Part shown: piece by piece, positions 12,590 to 25,157 of the stretch
How the letters are laid out: each line of letters starts with the position of its first letter
How positions within the stretch are numbered: the first letter of the stretch is position 1
Source: Sipunculus nudus
Lineage: Eukaryota > Annelida > Sipuncula > Golfingiida > Sipunculidae
NCBI GenBank assembly: GCA_026874595.1
Contig: CM049319.1
Coordinates: 37,329,473-37,393,472 of the forward strand
DNA length: 64,000 bases
Direction of reading: 5' to 3'
Notes under the pieces: generated by a model
The model's input: the letters and a program-made list of their open reading frames with translations, nothing else
The model's database searches: none
Told to the model about the DNA's origin: nothing
Position numbers and translations under genes: made by a program

Positions 12590-13358
12590 GTAACAATCGT
12601 AATAACATTTAAAATAAAAGTAATAATCAATTTTGCAACTAAATTTTTATTCATGACAATTATTACGCCCTCATATTGAATTGGAACTAAACCAAGCATG
12701 ATTTTTGTTTATTTTAACAGTAAAACAAGTATAATAATTTGTATAAAGAAAAAAAGTACATATACTTACAATGCCGATCCACATTTGTATCCCTATTTGG
12801 GGCTTCATTCGTTGTCGTTATGGCGTAATTACTATGTCTCTGGGTTAAGTGCCTGGAATAAAACAAAACAGCTGTTGGAATAGTCCAAGCTGACGTCAGT
12901 CATTTATTCCTGTATCGATCTTACGCCTACGTTACGTTATTATCTTAAGCTAGGCTACATTTCTGATTTTTTTATGAAAGCCATAGACGAAAGATCGTTT
13001 TCTCTCAATTTAGAACGTCGGACAAGATAATTCCCCCGAGTAATAGCTGACCTGTAAATGGAGAGAGTGCAATCAGGCTAAATAGTCTTAAATGTTTTGT
13101 CAAATTATGTCTTTACAATCAAACAATCAATACGTCTGCAGTATATAGTTAATTAAAATGTCCAGTTTAACTTTGTTCTTGTCCTGACATTGTCATATGC
13201 TTATGAGTTACATTTATAATTCACCTTTGTTATTTACTTTTATATCCTTTTATCAATATAATTTTTGACAATGTCATACTTTGTGAACATGGATGAACAC
13301 ATACAGAGTCAAAGTGGGTGAATTTGGCCGAATGTGCATCAATATTTAGCAATTTGTA

Positions 13359-13443
13359 CAGTGAAACCCCGGGTTGCGGGCACCACTCTATAACGGACAA
13401 ATTGTCCGGTCCCGTGACTGTCCGCCCCAGAGGGGTTTCACTG
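13359..13443. mobile_element. 85-bp pogo/Tigger-like palindromic MITE with TA duplication
   Basis: Starts CAGTGAAACCCC and ends GGGGTTTCACTG, a perfect 12-bp TIR. It is flanked by TA at 13357-13358 and 13444-13445, the target duplication of Tc1/mariner-pogo transposons. The centre holds CGGACAAATTGTCCG, almost self-complementary, so the whole unit can fold into a hairpin. It is too short to code; the minus-strand frame crossing it is incidental. Confidence 0.8.
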
Positions 13444-13445
13444 TA

Positions 13446-15641
13446 TTGGCACACGGTCCAACACTAATATGTCATTGAAATATATGAAGAACTTAAAGAT
13501 TAATAATTAGGAGAAAAAAAAAAACAGACAAGAAGATTAACAAAGTGAAATCGTAACCTATCACAAATTAGTTGGCTGTAGTAGATATCGGCGCTACATT
13601 ACGATGTTGTCATATAAGACGGTGTCATATGACGTGTATATATACAATTAGTAATCAGATGTTCTAATTTGACTTGTATACGCAATTAGGCGGGATTTGT
13701 TTTAATGGTGACCTGAGCAAGATCATTATATTCTCCTGTAGACTCAGTCTAATGACATCAACATTGGAACCGATCGAGGTAGTATAATAAATTTTATTGC
13801 TGATAGTCATTCTGATGGGCTACATATTACTGAACCCTGAGCCCTCAATCCGTATTTTATCCTTTTAGTAAAATCAACCGTTATATTTATGCACAATAAA
13901 GTTCCTTTCATGGGCCTTAGGGCCGTCTTAAATTGTATTTCAGAACAAAAGTATATTTGTATCTTGTCCCGAATTAATAGATCCTGAGTTTGTGATTACT
14001 TTAAATAGAAATATACCGACATGAAGCAAATATATATATAAAAAAAGCTGGTGAGCATTATCAGTTTCCCGGCTCCATCGAATCCAATATTTCTTCCTCG
14101 CAAAACTGAGCAAACAGCGGATTCGTTCCCATCATGTACAAAGACATCCCGTACAGACATCTCAGACGCCACAGCAGAAGTGTGAATCCAGAGGGGCTTT
14201 CTTTTTCTTACTATCAATGTTCTAGTAGCACTCTTCCAGAGAACTTGCTCCATTGGGCAGCTCTGACATCTTTTTCATTAATTGAAATTATCAAATAAGC
14301 CCTGTTGTCGGGGCCGAAATAATGACTGTAATTCAAATCAAACGAACCGAATGGGAACACAACCAGAAAAATATTCACATGCCGTCCGAACAAAAACACG
14401 AAAAAACGGGAATGATATACAAGCCTTTATCAATTGGCAACGTTTTCGAGCAATCCCCCCCCCCCCCCGGCAGTGACATTCGTTTGATGAACAGCATTGG
14501 AAGTGGTTTCGGGTTCTGCAAGTCATTTTATTGGTTCGTGTTTTATTTTAATTTTTCATGAAACATTGGCTCGGTAAAGATACTTTTTTGATCACGGAAC
14601 AACTAGAGCGTTTTGGAAGGAAAATGGCCGCTTTTAAGCCCCAGTTTACTTGGAATGTATAGTCCCACTGTGTAATATTATGATAATCACTGAGCATGCT
14701 CATAAATGGAATAAAAATCGTATTAAAGGCCTAAAATATATAAAGTTTTTAAAGATGTATAGACGTAAAGGCTGAACAATTGACGTTTTAAGCGGCGAAC
14801 GATAATACAAGTTACCATTAACATATGCATCTTTCCCTTTAGTTCCCGCGTTAAATTAACACTGGTTCACTTCCATGATCGTTAACTTTACATTGACACA
14901 TAAGTAATTCCAATAATCTGGACGCAGCTTAAGTTAGCACAGGTAACAACACATCCATGACGGGGGCCGCCTCCTGAGACTGGCTGATAGCAGTCTAATA
15001 AGAAATTTGTGCCTAAGGACAGATGACCGATTGGTGCACGGATGTAAGCTTGAATATTTAATTAATGACGAGAGCATGGCCGTATGTCATGGAAACCAAC
15101 GATTTTGCTGGTCTAAATATATTATTAATCTGAGACTGTCTGCTCGTAAATATCAAAGTAACATATCTGACAGGTAAAACATGGTTATGAATTACTTGAT
15201 AGAAGACCCAGTTTATAGGAATTATAGCGGCTAAGGCGTTTCTTAACCTTACTACATAATTAAATGACGCGGAGGACATTCTTTAGTTTTTGTTCGTGTG
15301 TCATATAGTTTGCATTTGTGGATCCATATCGAATTAAAAAAATCCCTTTTGAGCGAGGCCATGGGAGAGAGAACGATTTGCTCTGATTCTGAGTATTATG
15401 TTAGTCCATGTACACTAAGACACTCTTCATGCACCGTGCAAGTTAATGCGATGTAATAGAAGCCTGTTATATTTCTTGAAACTCTTATAGAACAGTTGGA
15501 AGATAACACGCAAGTTTCAGTGTGCAAATATAGGCTTTACATAACAAAATCGTGTACAGGAAAATCAGCCATACCAAATTAATTATGAAAGTAATGTTTG
15601 CACTATGTTCAGACTAACTTGATGTTTCTCTCTCACTGCAG
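13446..15641. other. AT-rich stretch, no gene recognised
   Basis: Contains a 14-base C run at 14455-14468 and a short unique GC-richer patch near 14950-15060. The overlapping frames at 13996-14561 are short and lack recognisable domains. Confidence 0.4.
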
Positions 15642-15816
15642 TGGTTACAGCTTTGAAGTGGACGGAGGACATAAAACGCTTGTGAGAACAGCATCGCTAC
15701 AGCTAGTCAAAACGAATGTGTCAGTCTGTCTATGGTGGCAACAAACTAGCATGGCAACTTTAACTTTACATTATGAACCATACCAGCTTTTCAGCTATAA
15801 AAAGCACTGTTTCTGA
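15642..15816 (+). CDS. Candidate terminal exon, secreted or MAM-like domain fragment
   Basis: A strong acceptor, a pyrimidine run ending in CACTGCAG at 15641, is followed by a frame of 57 codons to TGA at 15814-15816. The first complete codon is GGT at 15643, implying an intron that splits a codon after its second base. The peptide starts GYSFEVDGGHKTLVRTASLQ and includes the motif SVCLWWQQTSMATLTLHYEP. The order 'hydrophobic strand, Cys-Leu-aromatic pair, then TLTLHY' resembles the central strands of a MAM domain, but I would not assign the family on that. No partner exon was found upstream, so it may be the end of a long-intron gene, a stray duplicated exon, or chance. Confidence 0.3.
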
Positions 15817-16049
15817 ATTCCTAAAACTGCAGAAGAGATGTGATATGTAAATATATGAATTAGGATGGTAATGGTAGAAACATTTGACATTTAAGAGAAC
15901 TACTACCAGCCAAGAAAACGTCTTGGAAGGTGTGACGTAAAATTGCAGCTTGTAAGTCAAACCCTAGAGAAGCTTTCTTTTTAAATCTAATTGAACAATC
16001 AAATTAATTCACATTAACAGAAGGTCACTGCTGGCGGAGAAAAAAATGT

Positions 16050-16400
16050 AATGATTAGTGTGACATAATGAGGTAAATGGTGATCCGGAGGCGCTATCCT
16101 GGGACCTCATTTCTGCTGCACACCCGTGAAAATGAGGTTAATTAAATAAGGTGGCGACCCAACCTCAGAAGTGGGTGTTCTCAGGCAACGGAGCAAGAAA
16201 AGGAAATTTAAAAACACTGTTATAAGGAAATTAAGTTAATTTACCAAACGCTCATAATTCATTAGGTTTGCTCGGTTTGCTGGTTAGGCAATGGGTGTCA
16301 AGGAAGACGGGTAATTAATAACACAATAATAATGCAGTCACGTGGAAATGTCGAGAAATTAATTTGAAGTTTTGCCGCGCCGGGAATGTAAAAGAACAAA
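16050..16400. promoter_or_regulatory. Possible enhancer rich in homeodomain-type TAAT sites
   Basis: Unique sequence, less AT-rich on average than its flanks, yet holding closely spaced TTAATTAA (16138-16145), TTAATTTA near 16235, TAATTA (16312-16317) and a further AATTAATTT near 16358. TAATTA is the core for Antp- and paired-class homeodomains. Clustering suggests regulatory DNA, but such words are also frequent by chance in AT-rich DNA. Confidence 0.2.
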
Positions 16401-16719
16401 TAACGATGCACCTTAAAAATAAGTAATGGTTCTTAATTTTCATGCGAAAGTTAAATGTTAAAGATTTATGAATATGAAATAAGTCCAAGATTATTAGTTA
16501 AGTCACCTTCAGATAGCATTCAACTTTCAACGATTTGTTATTCTTTATTAGCGATTGTTTTCAAGTAACTGGCACTGATTATTTGGTGTGCAGCTGTTTC
16601 TATGTATGTATTATGCACAAGTGGCGGGTGTTTTCTAAATTTGTTTTACGTCATCAGAGAATGCAACATTTGAAACAATCAACAACATGACAGACCAGAT
16701 GCTTGCAATTGCCTTGCTA

Positions 16720-16905
16720 TCACTGGAAGCCTCCCCTAGACGTCAGCAACTGAGCGATAATGGGGAATTCGGCTATGGAATGTGCGACCTTTGAAAGTAG
16801 GTCAAGGTCAGAAATAGATATCACGTGCAAATCTGTCACTTATGACTAAAATTGTACCGAAGCTCAGTTTTTGAAAATCAGCCATATTTGAGATATGAGT
16901 AACCC
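16720..16905 (+). repeat. Dispersed repeat family A, copy 2
   Basis: Homologous to 7206-7400 in the same orientation, through the blocks ATCACTGGAAG, ACTGAGCGATAAT, GTGCGACCTTTGAAA, GCAAATCTGTCA and AATCAGCCATAT. No coding frame. Confidence 0.7.
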
Positions 16906-19272
16906 GAACAATAAAAGAAAAAAAAGTTGTGATCCAAAGTTTACCTACACACAGGTGTGACCCAGATTTAGAAACAAACCAATTGACCCCTTTAACCTTC
17001 CCCTCTATACGAGGGAGGCTTATATAAAGTAAGTATTAATCCAGCATTTTTGTTCAAACTGTTTTTAACCCACGAATATAGTTTTCTGTCTGTAGGAACG
17101 CATTCTCTTTTGTCTTCAACAAAAACACAAACTGGAAATCAAATTGATCAATCAATTGTAACTAGGGAATTTACATAAAGCGCGGAAATGCCGTTCCACG
17201 CAACCACAGAACTCTAAATCTTTATCTACAAAGTACCTTGAGGGGCAACAACAGTTTAAATCCAACATCCACCATAATGATACCCGTGTTCCAATTGAAA
17301 TGGATGAAACGATGTCCATGAATAAATTACATTTAACCTAAAACAGCCCCTAACGTTTGGGATGTGACATTTCTTTCTACATCCTAGAGTCGCCTCTTCC
17401 ATCATAAAACCCCGTGTATACGTCGTGGTGTGTTGTTTAATCTTGTTTGATGTTATAACATATTTCGGAGACCTAACACTCGGTTTCATGAGAGTGCGTT
17501 TCTGTTTTGAAGATTGTTTAACGTTTTGAAAGCCAAAGGTTAGAAGTACGCCTCGTAAACACCAAAATGTTCCGGCAGTGGTCGTTCCCGGATCCGTATC
17601 TACACTGTGCGGGTGAGTAAGATCATTTACTTCAACGATTTTCTGATTCACTATCCCACTGGAAGCTAGGAGTTGTAAGAAGGAGCAATTTATCTTCATG
17701 CTTATTGTTCCTGGAGGGTGATACCATTTTAATCTTACGCCAGAGGATTCAATAACCTATTATATAATAGGAACATATTTTTTTATATCACCACTGACCA
17801 GACGGACGACCGAGACAATGCAGACCAGGACAGTGGGATATAAATGTGTTATAACATTGAACACGGAATGTCTCCCCTGACATAGTCTGGACTGATGGTC
17901 GAAAACCACTAGTCCCAGAACGAGCTTTGTGGCTGGAAGTCTTACCTAAAAAATCTGGTTCTTCTCCCTAAAGGGCAAACAAGAACCTTGAACGGGACCA
18001 GCGGAGTGTAAAGGATTTCAATAACGGAGGAAACTTAAAGTAAATATACCTGGTGCCAGCGACACATTTTGCAAACACACATACCAACACGGACCAAACA
18101 CATAAACACCCGTCATATATATATATATAATCTCGGAAATAAAAAAAAATGCGTGTGTATCCACCCTGTATGGTTTGTCTTTCTTTTTGTCTTTTTTGTT
18201 TTTGTTCAAAACAATTCCTAGAGTTCAATTTAATTTTATAGAAAGTTGTTCCTTGGGTCACAGAAGAAATTATTGTTTTTTGTGTAGATCCCGATGTAGA
18301 ACCATGCCATGGCGGAGGGATTTTCCGATTGCTTTGGAGATCTTTTTATGGAAACCATAACATGCTCCATCTTTATTAAGGAATCTTGACACAAAGACAT
18401 GATACTGTGTTTCGTGCAAATCTTGCAAAATAAATTAATGCCAAATGTATTAATTTGACAGAAACGGATACTAGGTACAATAGAGAAACACAAAGTGAAA
18501 TATGTTTATCAAAGTATATAAAGTAGAGTAAGTTGTTATTTTCTGATAATGTGTCGGAGGATTGTGGGGTGTTGCCGTAACATATAATGGTCATGTTTCA
18601 AATTAAAACATCAAATCCATGGCTTGCAAAGCAATAAACAAGAATAATACTAATAATGAATGTTTTGTGCACATGGATCATGGAAAAAGAGTGAAATTTA
18701 TTATTATGTAATAAAACACTTGAAAATAGGTTCCTACGAGAGCTCATAATTTTCCTGCGATGGTCTTTTACGAGCTGATGGATTACGAACTAAATCCTGA
18801 TGTTTTCCACTTTGTAAACGGAAGAAAACCTTGTTTTCTGATTGCCATGTAAATTTCAAATTTACATTGCATCGGGCAGCATTAAGCACAGAGCGAGCGT
18901 ACTCCATGATGTTTATTTCACAATACAGGCAAGCTGTTTCTGGCTCTAATGTACCTGTAGAAGTGTTTGACGGGTTTCGAGTATAGCCGCGATCTACTTC
19001 ATGAAAGGGCGCGGTTGTCCTAAGATACATTTATAAGGTTTGTGAAACACCTCTGTATTATATAAAAGACGTTAACAGTTAAAAGTTAACATGCAAAGAA
19101 CACATTCTTCTAATTTGAGTAAAAAAAATTAGTTTTTACTAATATTAAGAAAATTCATATTGAAATAATCAGGAAAGTCTTGTGTAAGAATGTCGTTAAT
19201 CTCAGTAAATGTCACAGAATATTCATATTGCCATTTTGCCGTCGGGGTGCCAGTTCACAGCATTTCGACTTC

Positions 19273-19275
<3 letters not shown>
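16906..19275. other. AT-rich stretch with two unassigned minus-strand frames
   Basis: The longest uninterrupted frames here are 17256-17699 (147 codons, minus) and 18734-19030 (98 codons, minus). Neither shows a domain or catalytic motif I recognise. A frame near 150 codons is roughly what chance allows once in a window this size. I do not call them genes. Confidence 0.4.
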
Positions 19276-19331
<56 letters not shown>

Positions 19332-19352
19332 GCATATATATATGCATATATA

Positions 19353-19397
<45 letters not shown>
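19276..19397. repeat. Long (AT)n array with TGCATA interruptions
   Basis: About 120 bp of alternating AT with two interior ATATGCATAT interruptions. Four frames translate it as YIYIYI; all are artefacts. Confidence 0.95.
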
Positions 19398-19400
<3 letters not shown>

Positions 19401-20039
19401 GTTTCGAAGAAATGTAGGTATAAATCATTAATCAAACGGCAACGATGTAATATCTAGGCATGTTGCTTCTTTAAAGGTTCAATATTTAAAAAATATATCT
19501 TCGCAATCGACCATTTATAATTTTAAACTTGTATTTACGATTCAGCTGAAACGTTTACTTGTTTATTATTATAAAACATTTATCTATATTTATAGATACC
19601 AACATGGTCACGCATTAGTCCGATAATGTCTACTAAATTTTATGTAACGCACAAAGGGATATTTAATACGTCAACAATATTCCTATATATTGCTCGATAT
19701 GTGACATGGATATATTTGATATATTAGATATTTGAGCAATTACTGTTTTACATGACATCATTAATCTTACAAAGATTTCATGAAGATGAAGGTAATTTAG
19801 ACCAGTACTAACATTAGTAGAATTTATTCAAATCCAGGAGGTTCTTGTGAGATAACCGTATTAAACTGAAAGACAGGCCTCAAGAGAAGACAACTATAAA
19901 ATCCATGTGGTTGGCCAAGATAATTTCGGTTTGTAAGACCCATTCCGAACAGGAGACGCGGTTTTATAAACCACGTTATTTTCAGTAATGTTTTTGCGTA
20001 GGTTTGCTAATACCGAAAAACCTAACACTTTGGACGAGA

Positions 20040-20480
20040 AGTGTCAAGAACACATGAACCATAGGAGTCGCACTTAACGAAACGCCATCCGAGTGTTTTA
20101 TCTGGCATGTCAAGGCGACCATTAACTACTGTTAAGGCTTGCTGGAGATAAGTCCTTAGTGCGGGAGTCGGTCCGAGAGAATTATTACGGCTTTTAACAA
20201 CAGTAAGAACACGATAACAAGCGCATTTATAGCCTATTAATGTAACCTAAAGAGAGATACCCTATCACTGAATTTATAGGACCCTGGCAACTATGAGTCA
20301 TTTAGCTCAAATGACATACCGCCATGAATCCCCATATATCCTAGATTGTCGCTGTGCGGGTTTAGCAGTTTAAGCGCCATTCGCAGCATCAGCGTCACGT
20401 CTTCTGAAATGTCTTCTCGTTTTAATAAATCTCGCGAGACTATACGAGAAACAGAGAAAGCGAAGAATTTGCACTGACAC
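20040..20480. promoter_or_regulatory. GC-richer unique island around the candidate exon
   Basis: The candidate exon sits in about 440 bp of unique, less AT-rich DNA with TTAATG-type words and the TCTCGCGAGA palindrome. This could be exon plus conserved splice-flanking sequence, or one regulatory block. Confidence 0.2.
20320..20439 (-). CDS. Candidate 120-bp internal exon, unidentified protein
   Basis: On the minus strand a pyrimidine tract (CTTTCTCTGTTTCTCGTATAG) ends at 20440 and is followed by 120 bp, closed by the strong donor GTATGT read from 20319 downward. The exon is open in one frame, with both flanking introns in phase 1, so it is symmetric and skippable. It encodes about 39 complete residues, including LLKREDISEDVTLMLRMALK and then NPHSDNLGYMGIHGG. 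Codon third positions are richer in G and C than local DNA. I do not recognise the family. The exon start overlaps the palindrome TCTCGCGAGA at 20430-20439, known in animals as the BANP-bound promoter element, so regulatory DNA is an alternative reading. No neighbouring exon was found. Confidence 0.4.
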
Positions 20481-21433
20481 AGGGACATTCCAGAATATCA
20501 AGGTAGATGTAGAAGAAAAAAAAATAAGAATTATAATGCCAACAACCGGATTAAAGCAGTATTTTATAAGTATATATATTTCGGAAACAATAACGCTGAA
20601 TAGAGATGATAAACAATTAAAGTGATAACTACAATGACGATATTGTAAGTAATGGAAAATAATGATTGTAAACTAATCCCACGAATCAGGAGACCCGTTA
20701 ATGCTTTTTTTTCATTACGGGACCTGTAACGAGTATTTTAATACAAGATCAGCACTGGTATCCGGATATTTTATATATTATTGTTTAGCTAATGGTCAAA
20801 TGTAATTTCTTAACATGATTCTTCAATGATAGTTTCCAGTACATTGTTGAATTTCACGTGTCATGTTTTGATATCCGAGATGGGCAGTTTTAAATAAATG
20901 TTCTTTAACTACCGTTTATTGTTGTGTAAGTGATATCATTTATTTACAGACACGGAGCAGCTCGTGTTCCCGGGCATCGAGTGGTCATACTTGGTATTGT
21001 ATAAATCAGTCAAAGCATCCGACTATTCTACGTAACATGAGCTTTTAATGACCGTTTTCATTTTTGAATTTTAACATTAGTCATCTTCGTTACAGACACC
21101 TAAGATGTACTGTAATATCAGATTACTTCTGCTCTGGTTTAAAACTTTGAAGATTGTTTATTGTAATATTATCTGAATGAATATATGGGAGCAGTGTATA
21201 CATTATGTTGTTTGCCTCCGCTTCGATTTCGTTTTCGTCGTCCTCCGGTTGGTTACTCTGGCTTAGAAAATCAATATACATATTTTCTTTTCGTAGTAGA
21301 AGTCCCTTGCCGTTTCAAACACTTGATGATTCCTCAGGCCTTCCAGTAAAACGGAGACCAGAATATTACTTCCAACAATCTCGAAGAACATTTTACAAGA
21401 AACAATAAAGTGTTATAGTTATGGCAGTGATGC

Positions 21434-21856
21434 AGTACTAGAGCCCGGACTAGAATAAACTTTTCCAGGGACTTGGACGTGGACTTGTACTCCGAATTGG
21501 AGGTCATGACTAAACATTGAATAGACTAAGTCCATCTAGAGTCCTGTATAAACATATTTTGGCATCCAAGATCAGATGTAAACATTTGGAAACAAACCAC
21601 AAAGTCATAATATTGGAAACCATTGACGGACCTTAGTTTTTTTTCTATATTGGTATATAGGGAATCCTCTCCTGAAAGTCCAAATATAAAATACCTCTAT
21701 ATGGTCAACTATTAAAGTAAAACAACACACCCAAACATATAAATACATATGATTATCTCAAGTTCCCATTTCTGGTTTTTTTTTTATTTTAAAGATGTAT
21801 TCTGGACTCGGACTTTGACTCGACCAGACTGGACTCGGACTTGGCTTCGGACAAAC
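21434..21856. mobile_element. GACTCGGACTTGG-rich element, copy 1
   Basis: The left part carries CTAGAGCCCGGACT and repeated GGACTTGGACGTGGACTTG. The right part carries CTGGACTCGGACTTTGACTCG and GGACTCGGACTTGGCTTCGGAC. The middle is AT-rich. The same architecture, short GAGTC/GACTC words massed at both ends around an AT-rich core, recurs at 40140-40500 and 60612-60965. No frame codes for transposase. I take it as a non-autonomous DNA transposon with subterminal repeats; its exact ends are uncertain. Confidence 0.5.
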
Positions 21857-22984
21857 AATGATAGTTACAACACGGATAGTTAGGCCACATTTTCTTTAAC
21901 GGTTGGAACAGAATTTATTAATAAATCACTGGTGACACTTTAACCTTTTCGTATTTTAGATTCTTTCCTGATTAAGTTATACTAATGTATGTCATAAATG
22001 GAGGTTAATAAAAGACCGTAATCAATGTCATGGATGGATCACCCGACCACGGGTGTGTTAAGCAAAACAGCAGTAAGTCAGTTTCTTTAAAACAATAGGA
22101 AACGCCCGGGGGTTCGTAAGATGCTGCCGGTATACCGTCAGTGAACATATATAGAAATTAAGATCTCGAGTTTCTTATATAATTGGAAACAATTAGATTA
22201 CCAAAAGGATAAATCATTCTAATCCATTTTTGGATTAAGGAGCTGCCGTCATTGCACTGTAGAAAACAGGTCTGTGCTAATCTGGAAACTACCAGACAAG
22301 ACACGCGTGCACTTATTTAATGTGAGGTAGTAAGCTTTGTTTGCAATAATAAAAAAAAAAAAAAAAACAAGAAAAAGCACTACCTGAATTATGAAAATAG
22401 CTATATAAAGTAACACAGAAACCTCAATTTACATACCTTCGTATACAAAGGTATATCCCCGTAGCGAGGATCCGTGAAAACATATTTTAAGGTTAACAAA
22501 AGGGTAGTCAGAGACCACATTCTCCGCCAGATTCTTATCAAACTACACAACAAAACAGGATATGTTTGTCACGGTTTAACAAGTCCATTCACAGGTTAGC
22601 TCTGTAACAAAGGCTCTTGGTCTTGATCGACACGGGCAAGACAAAGAGCCGCGGGTCCCAATAGGAAGGGAACAAGAGCTATGGTGATCCAGATTATCCC
22701 AACACTCTAACACTGCATCAAAACCTGTTCAGAACAATCTGCGTAAAATTGCACACAGACAAATTAAATAACTAAGGGTAGAACATGGTACCTATTGCCA
22801 CCTTGCGGAGATATAATTGCAAACGTATACATAGGTAAAGATAAAATGTGTTGTAAGTAACAACAGTTAGTAACTTTAGGGCTTTATGCTCTTATTTAAT
22901 AATAGGTAAACATTATACTTTGTTCCTGTGCAATTGTTGTAGGGATTTATTGTAGTTGGGCTGTCATATCTCTATCCACACTGC
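21857..22984. other. AT-rich stretch, no gene recognised
   Basis: Contains an A run of about 16 near 22351 and otherwise unremarkable sequence. Confidence 0.4.
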
Positions 22985-22989
22985 GCAGG

Positions 22990-23222
22990 CTCGGATTCAC
23001 AAAAGTAAGACTGCTGTTAAGAATCGTTCCCCCACAATGCACTGGCGCTGAATAAATACACCTCTGGCGTATGTATAAATGTAGCGAAGAGGAAGATGTA
23101 GACCATTTAAAAATATTGGATAAGAATGGTTTCAAGGCAAATAACACAAACATGGGTGTGTTTGTGGTAAGGACTTTACGGAATAGGTAATATGATGTTA
23201 CCATGCGCATGTGAAATGTGTC
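22990..23222 (+). repeat. Dispersed repeat family B, copy 1
   Basis: Shares ordered blocks with 55650-55868 on the same strand: CTGCTGTT, CCCCCACAATGCAC, AATATTGGATAAGAA, GGCAAAT, TATGGTAAGGACTTTACG-like sequence and CATGCGCATGTGAAATGT. Class unknown, no coding frame. Confidence 0.7.
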
Positions 23223-23225
23223 CAT

Positions 23226-24499
23226 TTAAAAAATTAAAGCAGTATTTGATTTAATGTTCATATAAACATGCGATAGTTCTTACACGTAACAGGAGCGGCT
23301 CACCAGCTGAGAGCCAGGTGACTGGAGGCGTGAGCGGTTCCATTCAAGCAAGAATCATTCTCTATTGTCGATATGCATTTGCTATCACGTGACTAAGATC
23401 AAGCGGTGGGCTAGATGTGGATATTTGCACAGCTGGACTAACCTCAAGCGTTTGATGTACTTTACAACTTTGTATATTCATTGTCTCTCATATAACTTGT
23501 ATATCAAAGTTGTGATGATTCCCAATAATGAAAACACGGTGACTAACGATTGTTTAAAATTCAAAGACAGACCGACCACGGGTGGCTGATCACTTTCAAT
23601 TGTTAACATTAAAACATCAGGATTTTTATCTTCAAAGGACAGAGGGTTGATCGCAAAAAAACATAAAGAGATGAAAGAAAAGAAATATCATAAGTAACAC
23701 AATGACCCAACAAAGACTTTTCCCCTCGGAGATACACAACACAAATAATGCAACTTCTAAATATTTCTTATGTGCATTATATGAAATATTTGGTCAACAT
23801 ACTTACATAACAGATAAGTGGTAACATTTTGTAATCAATATTTAGTAATGCTACATATTTAATCGAATTTTCTTCATTACGCTTCGCTCTTTTTTTCTTC
23901 TTCTTCTGCTGTTTTATCACGGAGACTTTTGTTTATCAATGACTTCAGAAGAAATTAAACCAATTTTTCGAGCCAAGCCATAACTCTCTATTTGCAGTAC
24001 TGTAATCACCTCCGTCTTATGTCCTGATATTACGCTGAACACACATTAGCAGCCTGTTGGCTAACTTAATTTTTTTCTGCCATTTGTCGGCTTTACGTTG
24101 CGACCCATGAAAACGCAGCGAAATTTAGTAAATATATGCGGTTAAAGCAGGCTGTAGATAACACACTACGTCTAGGCTACGTCTGCAGTCACATCCAGAG
24201 TACACGATATTACACTTAGTGTTATTTTGAACCGCGTGATGGCAACTGATTTTCTGCAAACTGTCTGCAATACTCGTTGGAATGTAGAACGTTCTAAATT
24301 TTTCATCTGCGACAGACCCCTGGAGATGCCGTGTAATGCGATGTCATTGTGTCGCAAACGCACTGTAAACGTACAGTAGAGGTAGCGTTATGTGTGAACC
24401 CTGTTTAATATATAACGTGTAGTCTTTGGAACCTCTGTCAACCCCCCTAGCGGTAATACCCCGTCACACTCAGTCACGTTTCCACTACATCCTAAAAGA
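23226..24499. other. AT-rich stretch, no gene recognised
   Basis: No gene. The segment 24120-24380 is a less AT-rich tract with CGCAAACGCACTGTAAACGTACAGTA near its end, which may be part of a decayed DNA transposon, but I found no paired terminus. Confidence 0.3.
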
Positions 24500-24690
24500 A
24501 ATGGATGGACGCATTAAGAACTTGTACAACGTATTTGGAACGCAGTAGACACCGATAAGGACGCGGTATGGTCTTCATGGACGTGGAGGACGTGGTCGGA
24601 CTTTGGACATATTAAAAACATCTAGTGAGGACGTGGACGAATCAGGACGCAGTGAGAACTTAATAAGGACGAAGAAAGGGTGGCATTGAG
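24500..24690. repeat. Degenerate GGACG-word repeat
   Basis: About nine GGACG words in 190 bp with neighbours such as ATAAGGACGCGGTATGG, ATGGACGTGGAGGACGTGG and TCAGGACGCAGTGAGAAC. Looks like a decayed short tandem repeat of roughly 12 bp. Confidence 0.4.
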
Positions 24691-24940
24691 GTAGTAACGA
24701 CGCACCTGATACCTAATAGGAACTTCAATGACACCATACAAGCGTGGCGCGGACGGCAAAAACTGTATGACGTTCTAACCAATATGATTAGGTTTCACAA
24801 ATAAAAAGACAAAAACTATACAACGAAAGAGTCGATACAACAAAAGTCCGGCGTGGTATATCATATATTAGCATTTCCTGTTATTATTCTCACGCTTAAA
24901 GCAATCTACCCGGTTTACATATAAAAACAAAGCCGGCAGA

Positions 24941-24942
<2 letters not shown>

Positions 24943-24999
<57 letters not shown>
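24943..24999. repeat. (AT)n array
   Basis: 57 bp of uninterrupted alternating AT, paired with a second array of equal length 158 bp downstream. Confidence 0.95.
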
Positions 25000-25000
<1 letters not shown>

Positions 25001-25156
25001 CGAAGAAAAAGTGTCTCTGACACTGTCTGTGTTGTACTCTCAGATCGTTTTCTTCTTGACCCTCCTGGTGTTTTCGGCATCACAATGTACTAAGTAGATA
25101 GAATTATCAGAGATTACATTTAGTGTGCGTTTGAACACATTTATGTTTCGTCGGCG

Positions 25157-25157
<1 letters not shown>

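Noticed and set aside
17256-17699. 147-codon minus-strand open frame, among the longest in the window
   Set aside because: No domain, catalytic motif or splice context that I can see. A frame of this length is about what chance gives in 64 kb on both strands.
18734-19030. 98-codon minus-strand frame
   Set aside because: Codon use is AT-biased like the background and I recognise no domain.
19180-19457. Several poly-Tyr/Ile frames on both strands
   Set aside because: Translations of the (AT)n array.
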